A stretch of 64,000 nucleotides of DNA, taken from assembly GCA_964036315.1 (NCBI GenBank), contig CAXIWW010000817.1, positions 8,405,501 to 8,469,500 of the forward strand, written 5' to 3'. Within the stretch, counting starts at the first letter, position 1. Each line of letters begins with the position of its first letter. Of the stretch, positions 12,926 through 24,700 are shown piece by piece. The translations under genes and the position numbers were made by a program. Source of the DNA: Acanthosepion esculentum. Taxonomy: Eukaryota; Mollusca; Cephalopoda; Sepiida; Sepiidae. The notes under the pieces were generated by a model. That model was not told the DNA's origin and searched no databases. It saw nothing but the letters and a program-made list of their open reading frames with translations.

Positions 12926-15113
12926 TCATACCTAGGACTAGTTGGCACTGTGGTGCTGTTGGCACTTTTTCTATCAGCTGTTGGCACTTTTGCTATCAGC
13001 TGTTTGCACTTTTGCTATCAGCTGTTTGCACTTTTGCTATAAGCTGTTGGCACTTTTGCTATTAGCTGTGGTGCTGTTGTCACTTTTGCTATCAACTGCT
13101 GTTGTTTGCAAGTTTTTATATAAACATGTATTTTTATACCTTCATATTGTTTTTTTTTTAGTGGGGTGTCACTATTTGCGAAAAGCTGGGAACCTTTGTT
13201 ATCAGAAGCTTTGCTGTCAGATGTAGTTTATAGTCATACCTAGGACTAGTTGGCACTGCGGTGCTGTTGGCACTTTTGCTATCAGCTGTTGGCACTTATG
13301 GTATCAGCTGTTGGCACTTTTGCTATCAGCTGTTGGCACTTTTGCTATCAGCTGTTGGCACTTTTGCTATCAACTGGTGTTGTTCGCAAGTTTTTATATA
13401 AATATGTATTTTTATACTTTCATCGTGTTTTTTTTTAGTGGGGGGTCACTATTTGCTAATAGCTTGGACACTGTGATCAGAAGCCTTGCTGTCAGATGTA
13501 GTTAATAGTCATACCTAGGAATAGTTGGCACTGTGGTGCTGTTGGCACTTTTGCTATCAGCTGTTGGCACTTTTGCTATCAGCTTTTGGCACTTTTGCTA
13601 TCAGCTCTGGTGCTGTTTGCACTTTTGCTATCAACTGGTGTTGTTCGCAATTTTTTATATAAACATGTTTTTTTATACTTTCAAAGTGTTTTTTGTTTTA
13701 ATGGGGAGTCACTATTTGCTCCTAGCTGTGACCCTTTGTGATCAGAAGCCTTGCTGTCAGATGTAGTTTATAGTCATACCTAAGACTAATTGACACTGTG
13801 GTGCTGTTGGCAGTTTTGCCATCAGCTGTTGAGACTTTTGCTATCAGCTGATGGCACTTTTGCTATCAGCTGTTGGCACTTTTGCTATCAGCTGTTGGCA
13901 CTTTTGCTATCACCTGTTGGCTCTTTTGCTATCAGCTGTGGTGCTGTTGGCACTTTTGCTATCAACTGGTGTTGTTCGCAAGTTTTTATATAAATATGTA
14001 TTTTTATACTTTCATAGTGTTTTTTTTTAGTGTGGGGTCACTATTTGCTCATAGCTGGGACCCTTTGTGATCAGAAGCCTTGCTGTCAGATGTAGTTTAT
14101 AGTCATACCTAGGACTAGTTGGCACTGTGGTGCTGTTGGCACTTTTGCTATCAGCTGTTGGCACTTTTGCTATCAGCTGTTGGCACTTTTGCTATCAGCT
14201 GTGGCACGTTTGCTATAAGCTTTTGGCACTTTTGCTATCAGCTGTTGGCACTCTTGCTATCAGCTTTTGGCAATTTTGCTATCAGCTGTGGTGCTGTTTG
14301 CACTTTTGCTATCAACTGGTGTTGTTCGCAAATTTTTATATAAACATGTATTTTTATACTTTCATAGTGTTTTTTTTAGTGGGGGGTCACTATTTGCTCA
14401 TAGCTGGGACCCTTTGTGATCAGAAGCCTTGCTGTCAGATGTAGTTTATAGTCATACCTAGGACTAGTTGGCACTGTGGTGCTGTTGGCACTTTTGCTAT
14501 CAGCTGTTGGCACTTTTGCTATCAGCTGTTAGCACTTTTGCTATCAGCTGTTGGCACTTTTGCTATCAGCTGCTGGCACGTTTGATATCAGCTGTGGTGC
14601 TGTTGGCATTTTTGCTATCAACTGGTGTTGTTCGCAAGTTTTTATATAAACATGTATTTTTATACTTTCATAGTGGTTTTTTTTTAGTGGGGGGTCACTA
14701 TTTGCTCATAGCTGGGAACCTTTGTGATCAGAAGCCTTGCTGTCAGATGTAGTTTATAGTCATACCTAGGACTAGTTTTCAGTGTGGTGCTGTTGGCACT
14801 TTTGCTATCAGCGGTTGGCACTTTTGCTATCAGCTGTTGGCACTTTTGCTATCAGCTGTTGGCACTTTTGCTATTAGCTTTGGCACTTTTGGTATCAACT
14901 GTTGTCACTTTTGCTATCAGCTGTTGGCATTTTGCTATCAGCTGTTGGAACTTTTGCTATCAACTGGTGTTGTTCGCAAGCTTTTATATAAACATGTATT
15001 TTTATAATTTCATAGTGTGTTTTTTTTAGTGGGGGTTCACTATTTGCTCGTAGCTGGGACCCTTTGTGATCAGAAGCCTTGCTGTCAGATGTAGTTTAAA
15101 GTCATGCCTAGGA

Positions 15114-16292
15114 TCGTAAAAAATTTTGTAATTATGGATAAGTTAAGAAATTCCCGACAAATGGACAGCAATATTTTGTGGATTCGATAAAAAGGAAAAA
15201 TTAGAAATGCAGTCTTATAGTAAACACTGGAATTCGGACGCTGTAAATTGTCAGACGACATACCGCGCACATGGTGAAAGCTGTACTATTTAATATCTGA
15301 CCAAATGAAAAATCCCTGTAAACATAGGCCAACCAAATAATTGCACACAATTTGATACCCATTTTGAAAATATTTCTTTTACTGGAAAAAGTTATAAACA
15401 AGTGAAATATGACTGGTTTTCCCAGTTTAGGGCCGCATGACAATTTCCTCAAATGAGCTAACACTAGTCCCCATACCGTTGAATTTCGCCTCGACTCTAT
15501 TCAAGGTGTCGAAAAACTTTTGTAATTATGGATAAGGTAAGAAATTTGCGACAATTGGACACCAATATTTTGTGGATTCGATAAAAAGGAAAAATTAGAA
15601 ATGCAGTCTTATTTTGCACACTGGAATTCGGACGCTTTAAATTTTCAGACGACATACCGCGCACATGATGAAAGTTGTACTTGTTACTATGTGACCAAAT
15701 AAAAAATCCCTGTAAACATAGACAAATTAAATAATTTCACACAATTTGATAACCATTTTGAAAATATTTGTTTTACTGGAAAAAAGTTATAATCACGTGA
15801 ATTATGACTGATTACCCAGTTTAGGTCCGCATGACAATTTCCGCAAATGAGCTAACACTAGTCCCCATACCGTTGAATTTCGCCTCGACTCTATTCAAAG
15901 TGTCGAAAAACTTTTGTAATTATGGATAAGGTAAGAAATTTGCGACTATTGGACACCAATATTTTGTGGATTCGATAAAAAAGAAAAATTAGAAATGCAG
16001 TTTTATTTTGCACACTGGAATTCGGACGCTGTAAATTGTCAGACGACATACCGAGCAAATGAAAAATCCCTGTAAACATAGACAAATCAAAATATTGCAG
16101 ACAATTTGATACCCATTTTGAAAATATTACTTTTACTGGAAAAAAGTTACAAACAAGTGAAATATGACTGATTTCCCAGTTTAGGGCCGCATGACAATTT
16201 CAGCAAATGAGCTAACACATGTCCCCATACCGTTGAATTTCGACTCGACTCTAATCAATGTGTTGAAAAAACTTTTGTAATTATGGATAAGG
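15114..16292 (+). repeat. Satellite B array, + orientation, three copies and a stub
   Basis: This AT-rich tandem array has a unit of about 394 bp. The landmark AACTTTTGTAATTATGGATA starts copies near 15116 (variant), 15511, 15905 and 16265, giving spacings of 395, 394 and 360 bp. Other landmarks are GAATTCGGACGC, AAAATCCCTGTAAACATA and TTTCGCCTCGACTC. The third copy is shorter because about 35 bp are missing between ACCGAGCA and AATGAAAAATCC. The fourth copy stops after about 28 bp where array C begins. The unit has only short, copy-specific reading frames, and I recognise no protein, terminal inverted repeat or poly-A tail. It could be a satellite monomer or a decayed fragment of a dispersed element. 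Confidence 0.93.
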
Positions 16293-19200
16293 CAGTTGTC
16301 ACAAAAGAGAAGGAGATGACGATTTGTAGCAGCCTGATATTTCTTGCAAGGCAATTTCACAAAAGTGCCAGGCGTATTCGGCTTGTAGCGGCCTGAGATT
16401 GCTTGTAAGGCAGGTGTAACAAAAGAGCCAGCATATGTCGATTTGTAGCGGCCTGAGATTCTTGTAAGGCAGTTTCAGAAAAGAGCCATGCGTATTCGGC
16501 TTTTAGCAGGCTGAGATTGCTTGTAAGGCAGTTTTAAAAAAAGAGACAGGAGATGTCGTTTGTAGCAGCCTGAGATTGCTTTTAAGGCAGATTTCACAAA
16601 AGAGACAAGAGAAGTCGGTTCGTAGACGCCTGGGATTGCTTGTAAGGCAATTTGCACAAAAGAGCCTGGAGAATTCGGATTGCAGCAGCCTGAGATTGCT
16701 TGTAAGGCAGTTTTCACAAATGAGCCAGGATATATTGATTTGTAGCGGCCTGACATTGCTTGTAAGGCAGTTGTCACAAAAGCGCCAGGAGAATTCGGCT
16801 TGTAGCAGCATGAGATTTATTGAACTGTCCATTGGGATTGCTGCAGCCTGAGATTGCTTTTAAGGCAGTTGTCACAATAGAACCAGGAGAATTAGGCTTG
16901 TAGCAGCCTGAGATTGCCTGTAAGGCAGTTACAACAAAAGAGCCAGGAGAAATCGGCACGTAGCCGCCTGGGATTGCTTTTAAGGCAATTGGCACAAAAC
17001 GTCAGGAGAACTGTCCTGGCTGCAGCCTGAGATTGCTTGTAAGGCAGTTTTCACAAAAGAGCCAAGAGAAATCGACTCGTAGCCGCCTGGGATTGCTTGT
17101 AAGGCAATTCGCACAAAAAGCCAGGAGAATTAATATTGGTGCAGCCTGAGGATGCTTGTAAGGCAGATGCCACAAATGAGCCAGGAGAAATCGGTTCGTA
17201 GCAGGCTGGGATTGCTTGTAAGTCAATTGGCAGAAAAAGTCAGGAGAATTGTACTAGCGAGAGCTTGAGATTGCTTGTAAGGCAGTTGTCACAAAAGAGG
17301 CAGTATATGTGGATTTGTATCGGCCTGAGATTGCTTGCAAGGCAGTTTCACAAATGAGCCAGGCGTATTCATCTTGTAGCAGGCTGAGATTGCTTGTAAG
17401 GCAGTTGTCACAAAAGAGACAGGAGATGTATATTTGTAGCGGCCTGATATTACTTGTAAGGCAGTTTTCACAAAAGAGCCAAGAGAAGTCGGCTCGTTGC
17501 AGCCTGACATTGCTTGTAAGGCAGTTGTCATAAAAGCGCCAGGATAATTCGGCTGAGATTACTTGTAAAGCAGTTTTCACAAAAGAGACAAGAGAAGTCG
17601 GGTCGTAGACTCCTGGGATTGCTTGTAAGGCAATTTGCACAAGAGAGCCCGGAGAATTCGGCTTACAGCAGCCTGAGATTGCTTGTAAGGCAGTTACCAC
17701 AAAAGAGCCAGGAGAAACAGGCACGTAGCCGTCTGGGATTGCTTTTAAGGCAATTAGTACACAAAGTCAGGAGAACTGTCCTGGCGGCAGCCTGAGATTG
17801 CTTGTAATGCAGTTGTCACAAAAGAGACAGGAGATCTCGATTTGTAGCGGCTTGATATTACTTGGAAGGCAGTTTTCACAAAAGAGCCAAGAGAAGTCGG
17901 CTTGTAGTAGCCTGACATTGCTTGTAAGGCAGTTGTCACAAAAGCGCCAGGAGAATTCGGCTTGTAGCAGCCGGAGATTACTTGCAAAGCAGTTTTCACA
18001 AAAGAGCCAAGAGAAGTCGGCTCGTAGCAGCCTGACATTGATTGTAAGGCAGTTGTCATAAAAGCACCAGGAGAATTCGGCTTATAGCAGCCTGAGATTT
18101 CTTGTAAGGTAGTTGCCACAAAAGCGCCAGGAGAAATCGGCTCGTGCCCGCCTGGGATTGCTTGTAAGGCAATTCGTAAAAAAAGCCAGGAGAATTCATA
18201 TTGCTGCAGCCTGAGAATGCTTGTAAGGCAGATGCCACAAATGAGCCAGGAGAAATCGGTTCGTAGCAGCCTGGGATTGGTTGTAAGGCAATTAGCACAA
18301 AAATCAGGAGAATTGGACTAGCGTCAGCCTGAGATTTCTTCTAAGGCAGTTGTCACAAAATTGCCAGTATATGTCGATTTGTAGCGGCCTGACTTTGCTT
18401 GAAAGGCAGTTTCACAAAATTGTCAGGCGTATTCGGCTTGTAGCAGGCTGAGACTGCTTCTAAGGCAGGTTTTATAAAAAGAGACAGGAGATGTCGTTTT
18501 CTAGCAATCTGAGATTGCTTTTTAGGCAGTTTTTACAAAAGAGACAAGAGAAGTCGGCTCGTAGACGCCTGGGATTGATTGTAAGGCAATTTGCACAAAA
18601 GAGCCAGGAGAATTCGGCTTGCAGCAGCCTGAGATTGCTTGCAAAGCAGTTCCCACAAATGAGCCAGGCGAAATCGCCTGGGATTGCTTGTAAGGCAATT
18701 GGCACAAAATGCTAGGGGAATTGGGATTGCTGCAGCCTGAGATTGCTTGTAAGGCAGTTGTCACAATAGAAATAGGTGAATTCGGCATGTATCAGCCTGG
18801 GATGGATTGTAAGGCAGTTACCACAAAACAGCCAGGAGAAATCGTCACGTAGCCGCCTGGGATTGCTTTTTAAAGTAATTGGCACAAAAGGTAATTGGCC
18901 TAGCGGCAGCCTGATATTGCTTGTAAGACAGTTCGCAAAAAAGAGACAGTAGATGTCAATTTGTAGCGGCCTAAGATTGCTTGCAAGGCAGTTTCACAAA
19001 AGAGACAGGCGTATTCATCTTGTTACAGGCTGAGATTGCTTGTAAGGCAGTTTTCACAAAAGAGACAGGAGATGTGGGTTTGTAGCAGCCTGAGATTGCT
19101 TGTAAGGCAGTTTTCACAAAAGAGCCATGAGAAGCCGGCTCGTAGCATCCTGATTTTGCTTGTAAAGCAGTTGTCTCAAGAGAGCCAGGAGAATTCGGCT

Positions 19201-20941
19201 TGTAGCAGCCTGAGATTGCTTGTAAGGCAGTTGCCACAAAAGAGCCAGGAGAAATCGGCTCGTGGTCGCCTGGGATTGCTTGTAAGGCAATTGGCACAAA
19301 AAGCCAGGAGAATTGGGATTGCTGCTGCCTGAGATTGCTTGTACTGCAGTTTTCACAAAAGAGACCGGAGATGTCGTTTTGTATCAGTCTGACATTACTT
19401 GTAAGGCAGTTTTCACAAAAGCGCCAAGAGAATTCGGCTTGTAGCAGCCTGAGTTTGCTTGTAAGACAGTTGCCACAAAAGAGCCAGGAGAAATCGGCTC
19501 GTAGGTGCCTGGGATTGCTTGTAAGCTAATTGGCACAAAAAGCCAAAAGAGTTGGGATTGCTGCAGCCTGAGATGGCTTGTAAAACAGTTTTCACAAACG
19601 AACTAAGAGAAGTCGGCTCGTAGCAGCCTGAAATTGCTTGTAAGGCAGTTGCCAAAATAGAGCCAGAAAAAATCGGCTTGTAGCAGCCTGAGTTTGCTTG
19701 TAAGCCACTTGTCCTAGAAGAGCCAGGCGTAGTCGGCCCGTAGCATACTGAGATTGCTTGTAAGGCAGTTCTCACAAAAGATCCAGGAGAATTCGTCTTG
19801 TAGAGGCCTGAGATTACTTGTAAGGCAGTTGCCACAAAAGAGCCAGGTGAAATACGCTCGTAGCAGCCTGGGATTACTTGTAAGGCAATTGGCAAAAAAG
19901 CCAGGATAATTGGGCTTGCTGCAGCCTGAGATTGCTTGTAAGGCAGTTGCCACAAAAGAGAAAGGCGTAGTCTGCTTGTAGTAGCCTGAGATTTCTTGTA
20001 AGGTAGTTGTCACGAAAGAGCCAGGAGATCGATTTGTTGCAGCCGTAGATTGCTTGTAAGGCATTTGTCATAGAAGATCCAGGCGTAGTCGGCTCGTAGC
20101 AGCCTGAGATTGCTTGGAAGTAAGTTGTCACAAAAGAGCCAGTAGAATTCGTCTTGTAGCAGCCTGAGATTGCTTGTAAGGTAGTCGCCACAAAAGAGGC
20201 TTGAGAAATCGGCTCGTAGCAGCCTGGGATTATTTTGTAAGGCAATTGGCAAAAAAGCCAGGAACATTGGGCTTGCTGCAGCCTGAGATTGCTTGTAAGG
20301 CATTTGTCACGAAAGAGCCAGGAGATCGATTTTTTAGCAGCCTGAGATTGCTTGTAATGCAGTTGTCCTAAAAGTGCCAGCAGGTGTAGGCTTGTAGAAG
20401 AATGAGATTGCTTGTAAGGCAATTTTCACAAATCTCCCAGGAGAACCGGCTCGTAGAATCCTAAGATTGCGTGTAAGGCACTTTCCACAAAAAGCCAGGA
20501 GAAATGGGCTCGTAGCTGAGATTGCTTGTAAGGCAGGTGTCACAAAAGAGCCAGACGTATTCGGATTGTAGCAGCCTGAGATTGCTTGTAAGGCTGTTTT
20601 CACAAAATGAGCCAGGAGAATTGGGCTTGCTGCAGCCTGAGATTCGTTGTAAGGCAATTGTCACAAAAAGCCAGGAGAAATGGGCTCGTAGCAGCGTGGG
20701 ATTGCTTGTAAGGCAAATGGCACAAAAAGCCAGGAGAATTAGCTTGCTGCAGCCTGAGATTGATTGTAAGGCAGTTGTCACAAAACAGTCAGGAGATGTC
20801 GATTTTTAGCAACCTGAGATTGATTTTAGCGCAGTTTTCACAGAAGAGCCAGCAGGTGTGGGCTTGTATCAGCCTGAGATTGCTTGTAAGGCAGGTTTCA
20901 CAAAAGAGCCAGGAAATGCCGTTTTGTAGCAGCCTGAGATT
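16288..20941 (+). repeat. Satellite C array, + orientation: 60-bp monomer
   Basis: The array runs at 58-61 bp per unit, with the core GATTGCTTGTAAGGCA recurring at almost the same column of every 60 bases. Two monomer classes alternate irregularly. One has GCCTGAGATTGC, GGCAGTT and TCACAAAAGAGCC. The other has GCCTGGGATTGC, GGCAATT, GGCACAAAA and GTTGGGATTGCTGCAGCC-like ends. In the second class ATTGC and GCAAT form a short dyad around the core. Apparent reading frames on the - strand have a 20-residue period, as expected from 60 bp, and are broken by frame-shifting monomers. The right part of this array is an inverted copy of the C array at 25643-28085. Confidence 0.95.
18720..20690 (+). repeat. 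Left arm of a large inverted repeat in family C
   Basis: This segment, reverse-complemented, lines up monomer by monomer with about 25643-28085. Shared private variants include TTGCTTGGAAGTAAGTTGTC (20111-20130), TGTTACAGGC (19021-19030), AGTTTGCTTGTAAGCCACTT (19691-19710) and ATTATTTTGTAAGG (near 20230). The sum of paired coordinates is about 46275-46335 nearest the centre. It is about 46860 further out and 46800 further still. The right arm therefore carries an extra segment of about 585 bp and lacks one 60-bp monomer. Confidence 0.85.
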
Positions 20942-21794
20942 CCAGTGTGCACAATAAGACTGCATTTCTAATTTTTCTTTTTATCGAATTCACAAAATAT
21001 TGGTGTCAAAATGTCGGGAATTTTTTGACTTATGCATAATACCAAATGTTTTTTCTACACCTTGATAAGAGTCGAGGCGAAATTCAGCGATATGGGGACT
21101 TGTGTTAGCTCATTTGCGGAAATTTTCATGCGGCCCTCAACTGGGAAATCAGTCATATTTCAGTTCTTTATAACTTTTTTCCATTAAAAGAAATATTTTA
21201 AAAATGCTTATCAATTTGTGTGCAATTATTTGATTTGTCTATGTTTACAGGGATTTTTCATTTGGTCAGATAGTAAAAAGTACAGCTTTCACCAGGTGCG
21301 CGGTATGTCGTCTGACTATTTACAGCGTCCGAATTCCAGTCCGCACAATAAGACTGCCTTTCTAATTTTGCTTTTTTATAGAATCCACAAAATATTGCTG
21401 TCCAATTGTCGGGAATTTCTTGCCTTATCCATAAATACTAAAGTTTTTTCGACACATTGATTAGAGTCGAGTCGAAATTCAACGGTATGTGTACTTGTGT
21501 TAGCTCATTTGCGGAAATTTTCATGCAGCCCTAAACAGGGAAATCAGTCATAATTCACTTGTTTATAACTTTTTTCCAGTAAAAGAAATATTTTCAAAAT
21601 GGGTATCAAATTGTGTGCAATTATTTGGTTGGTCTATATATACAGGGATTTTTCATTTGGTCAGATAGTAAAAAGTACAGCATTCACCTAAATAAAAAAG
21701 TTTTTTTTGACACCTTGATTAGAGTCGATTCGAAATTCAACGGTATTGGGACTTGTGTTAGCTCATTTGCGGAAATTGTCATGCGGCCCTAAAC
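20939..21794 (-). repeat. Satellite B array, - orientation, about 2.3 copies
   Basis: The B unit appears here as the reverse complement of the 15114-16292 array. Copies start at 20941 and 21334 (period 393). The second runs to about 21688, where CAGCATTCACC is joined directly to TAAATAAAAAAG with roughly 100 bp of the unit missing. The remainder ends at GCGGCCCTAAAC, where array D starts. With the + copies at 15114-16292 it forms an inverted repeat that flanks the whole C(+) array. No coding sequence is recognised. Confidence 0.93.
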
Positions 21795-24700
21795 GGTCCA
21801 CATTTGAGCGTCTTTGTAGATTCCGTCCAGCAGCATGGACCTGTTGGCTTCCGGTCCATATTTGAGCGTCTTGTGTAAGATGATACACTACGTCCAGCAG
21901 CCCTGTTTCTGATCTCTTGGTTTCTGGTGCATATTTGAGCGTCTAATATAAAAAGATAAACTACGTCCAGCAACATGGACTCTGATCTGTTGGTTTCCGG
22001 TCCATATTTGAGCCACTAATCTAAGATTATAGATTACGTCCAGCAGCATGGCCTCTGATCTGTTGGCTTCCGGTCCATATTTGAGCGTCTTGTGTAAGAT
22101 AATGCACTAATCCACCAGCCATGGTTCTGATCTGGTGTTTTCTGGTGCATATTTGAGCGTCTAATGTAAAAAGATAAACTACATCCAGCAGCATGGCCTC
22201 TGACCTGTTGGCTTCCGGTCCATATTTGAGCCTCTTGTGTAAGATGATACACTACGTCCAGCAGCCATGATTCTGATCTGTTGGATTCTGGTGCATATTT
22301 GAGCGTCTAATGTAAAATGATAAACTACGACCAGCAGCATGGCCTCTGATCTGTTGGTTTCCGGTCCATATTTGAGCCCCTAATGTAAGATATTACATGA
22401 CGTCCAGCAGCATGGCCTCTGACCTTTTGTCGTCCGGTCCATATTTGAGCGTCTTGTGTAAGATGATACACTAAGTCCACTAGCCATGCTTCTGATCTGT
22501 TGGTTTCTGGTGCATATTTGAGCGTCTAAATTAAGATTTTAGATTCCGTCCAGCAGCATGGCCTCTGACCTGTTGGCTTCCGGTCCATATTTGAGCGTCT
22601 TGTGTAAGATGATACACTACGTCCAGCAGCCATGATTCAGTTCTCTTGGTTTCTGGTGCATATTTGAAAGTCTAATGTAAAAAGTAAACTACGTCCAGCA
22701 GCATGGCCTCAGATCTGTTGGTTCACGGTCCATATTTGAGCGTCTAATGTAAGATTTTAGACTACGTACAGCAGAATGGCCTCTGACCTGTTGGCTTCTT
22801 GTCCTTATTTGAGCGACATGCGTAAGATGATACACTACGTCCAGCAGCCCTGTTTCTGATCTCTTGGTTTCTGGTGCATATTTGAGCGTCTAATGTAAAA
22901 AGATAAACTACGTCAAGCAGCATGAACTCAGATCTGTTGTTTTCTGGTCCATATTTGCGCGTCTAATGTAAGATTTTAGACTACGTCCAGCAGCATGGAC
23001 TCTGAACTGTTTCCTTCCGGTTCATATTTGAGCGTCTTGTGTAAGATGATACACTACGTCCAGCAGCCATGATTCTGATCTCTTGGTTTATGATGCATAT
23101 TTGAGCGTCTAATGTATAAAGATAAACTACGTCCAGAAGCATGGCCTCTGATCTGTTGGTTTCCGGTCCATATTTGAGCGTCTAATGTAAGATTTTAGAC
23201 TACGTCCAGCAGCATGGCCTCTGACCTGTTGGCTTCCGGTCCATATTTGAGCGTCTTGTGTAAGATGATACACTACGTCCAGCAGCAATGATTCTGCTCT
23301 GTTGGTTTCTGGTGCATATTTTGAGCGTCTAATGTAAAAAGTTAATCTACGTCCAGCAGCATGGCCTCTGATCTGTAGGTTTCCGGTCAATATTTGAGCG
23401 TCTAATGTAAGATTTTAGACTACGTCCAGCAGCATGGCCTCTGACCTGTTGGCTTCCGGTCCATATTTGAGCCTCTTGTGTTAGATGATACACTACGTCC
23501 AGCAGCCATGATTCTGATCTGTTGGATTCTGGTGCATATTTGAGCGTCTAATGTAAAATGATAAACTACGACCAGCAGCATGGCCTCTGATCTGTTGGTT
23601 TCCGGTCCATATTTGAGCCCCTAATGTAAGATATTACATGACGTCCAGCAGCATGGCCTCTGACCTTTTGTCGTCCGGTCCATATTTGAGCGTCTTGTGT
23701 AAGATGATACACTAAGTCCACTAGCCATGCTTCTGATCTGTTGGTTTCTGGTGCATATTTGAGCGTCTAAATTAAGATTTTAGATTCCGTCCAGCAGCAT
23801 GGCCTCTGACCTGTTGGCTTCCGGTCCATATTTGAGCGTCTTGTGTAAGATGATACACTACGTCCAGCAGCCATGATTCAGTTCTCTTGGTTTCTGGTGC
23901 ATATTTGAAAGTCTAATGTAAAAAGTAAACTACGTCCAGCAGCATGGCCTCAGATCTGTTGGTTCCCGGTCCATATTTGAGCGTCTAATGTAAGATTTTA
24001 GACTACGTACAGCAGAATGGCCTCTGACCTGTTGGCTTCTTGTCCTTATTTGAGCGACATGCGTAAGATGATACACTACGTCCAGCAGCCCTGTTTCTGA
24101 TCTCTTGGTTTCTGGTGCATATTTGAGCGTCTAATGTAAAAAGATAAACTACGTCAAGCAGCATGAACTCAGATCTGTTGTTTTCTGGTCCATATTTGCG
24201 CGTCTAATGTAAGATTTTAGACTACGTCCAGCAGCATGGACTCTGAACTGTTTCCTTCCGGTTCATATTTGAGCGTCTTGTGTAAGATGATACACTACGT
24301 CCAGCAGCCATGATTCTGATCTCTTGGTTTATGATGCATATTTGAGCGTCTAATGTATAAAGATAAACTACGTCCAGAAGCATGGCCTCTGATCTGTTGG
24401 TTTCCGGTCCATATTTGAGCGTCTAATGTAAGATTTTAGACTACGTCCAGCAGCATGGCCTCTGACCTGTTGGCTTCCGGTCCATATTTGAGCGTCTTGT
24501 GTAAGATGATACACTACGTCCAGCAGCAATGATTCTGCTCTGTTGGTTTCTGGTGCATATTTTGAGCGTCTAATGTAAAAAGTTAATCTACGTCCAGCAG
24601 CATGGCCTCTGATCTGTAGGTTTCCGGTCAATATTTGAGCGTCTAATGTAAGATTTTAGACTACGTCCAGCAGCATGGCCTCTGACCTGTTGGCTTCCGG

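Larger units (their letters stand above)
1..15113 (+). repeat. Satellite A array: 22-bp monomer with a fixed module
   Basis: The array alternates runs of a 22-bp monomer (core GGCACTTTTGCTATCAG) with a fixed module of about 200 bp. The module contains, in order, an 8-bp insert (TGGTGCTG), TATCAACTGGTG, TTCGCAAG, TATATAAACATG, a T-run followed by a G-run, TTTGTGATCAGAAG and CCTAGGACTAG. The TATA-like element or its variant starts near 734, 1020, 1320, 1607, 2089, 2420, 2661, 2989, 3320, 3560, 3889, 4175, 4394, 4789, 5053, 5315, 5579, 5863, 6149, 6404, 6666, 6996, 7259, 7492, 7776, 8104, 8366, 8671, 9068, 9376, 9676, 9953, 10282, 10634, 10942, 11183, 11446, 11723, 12029, 12270, 12533, 12810, 13117, 13395, 13656, 13987, 14337, 14643 and 14985, giving 49 modules. 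All units point the same way. The window opens inside a module, so the array continues to the left. ORFs here have a 22-residue period (three 22-bp monomers) and many begin with TTG, so I do not call genes. The AT-rich stretch in each module may once have been monomers. Confidence 0.97.

Noticed and set aside
98..15029. Frames of 60-128 codons in A rich in Leu, Cys, Trp and Phe that look like membrane segments
   Set aside because: The hydrophobic pattern is the 22-bp monomer read in three successive phases, giving a 22-residue period. Many starts are TTG (TTGGCAC), and the frames end at the same stop-bearing module in each unit.
1..15113. CRISPR-like array of short repeats
   Set aside because: Repeats are directly adjacent or separated by a repeated module. 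There are no unique spacers of constant size and no cas genes.
15114..16292. CENP-B box or other known centromere motif in B or C
   Set aside because: TTCG occurs (GAATTCGGACGC in B, ATTCGGCTTG in C) but the required downstream CGGG spacing is not present, so a centromeric role cannot be claimed from sequence.
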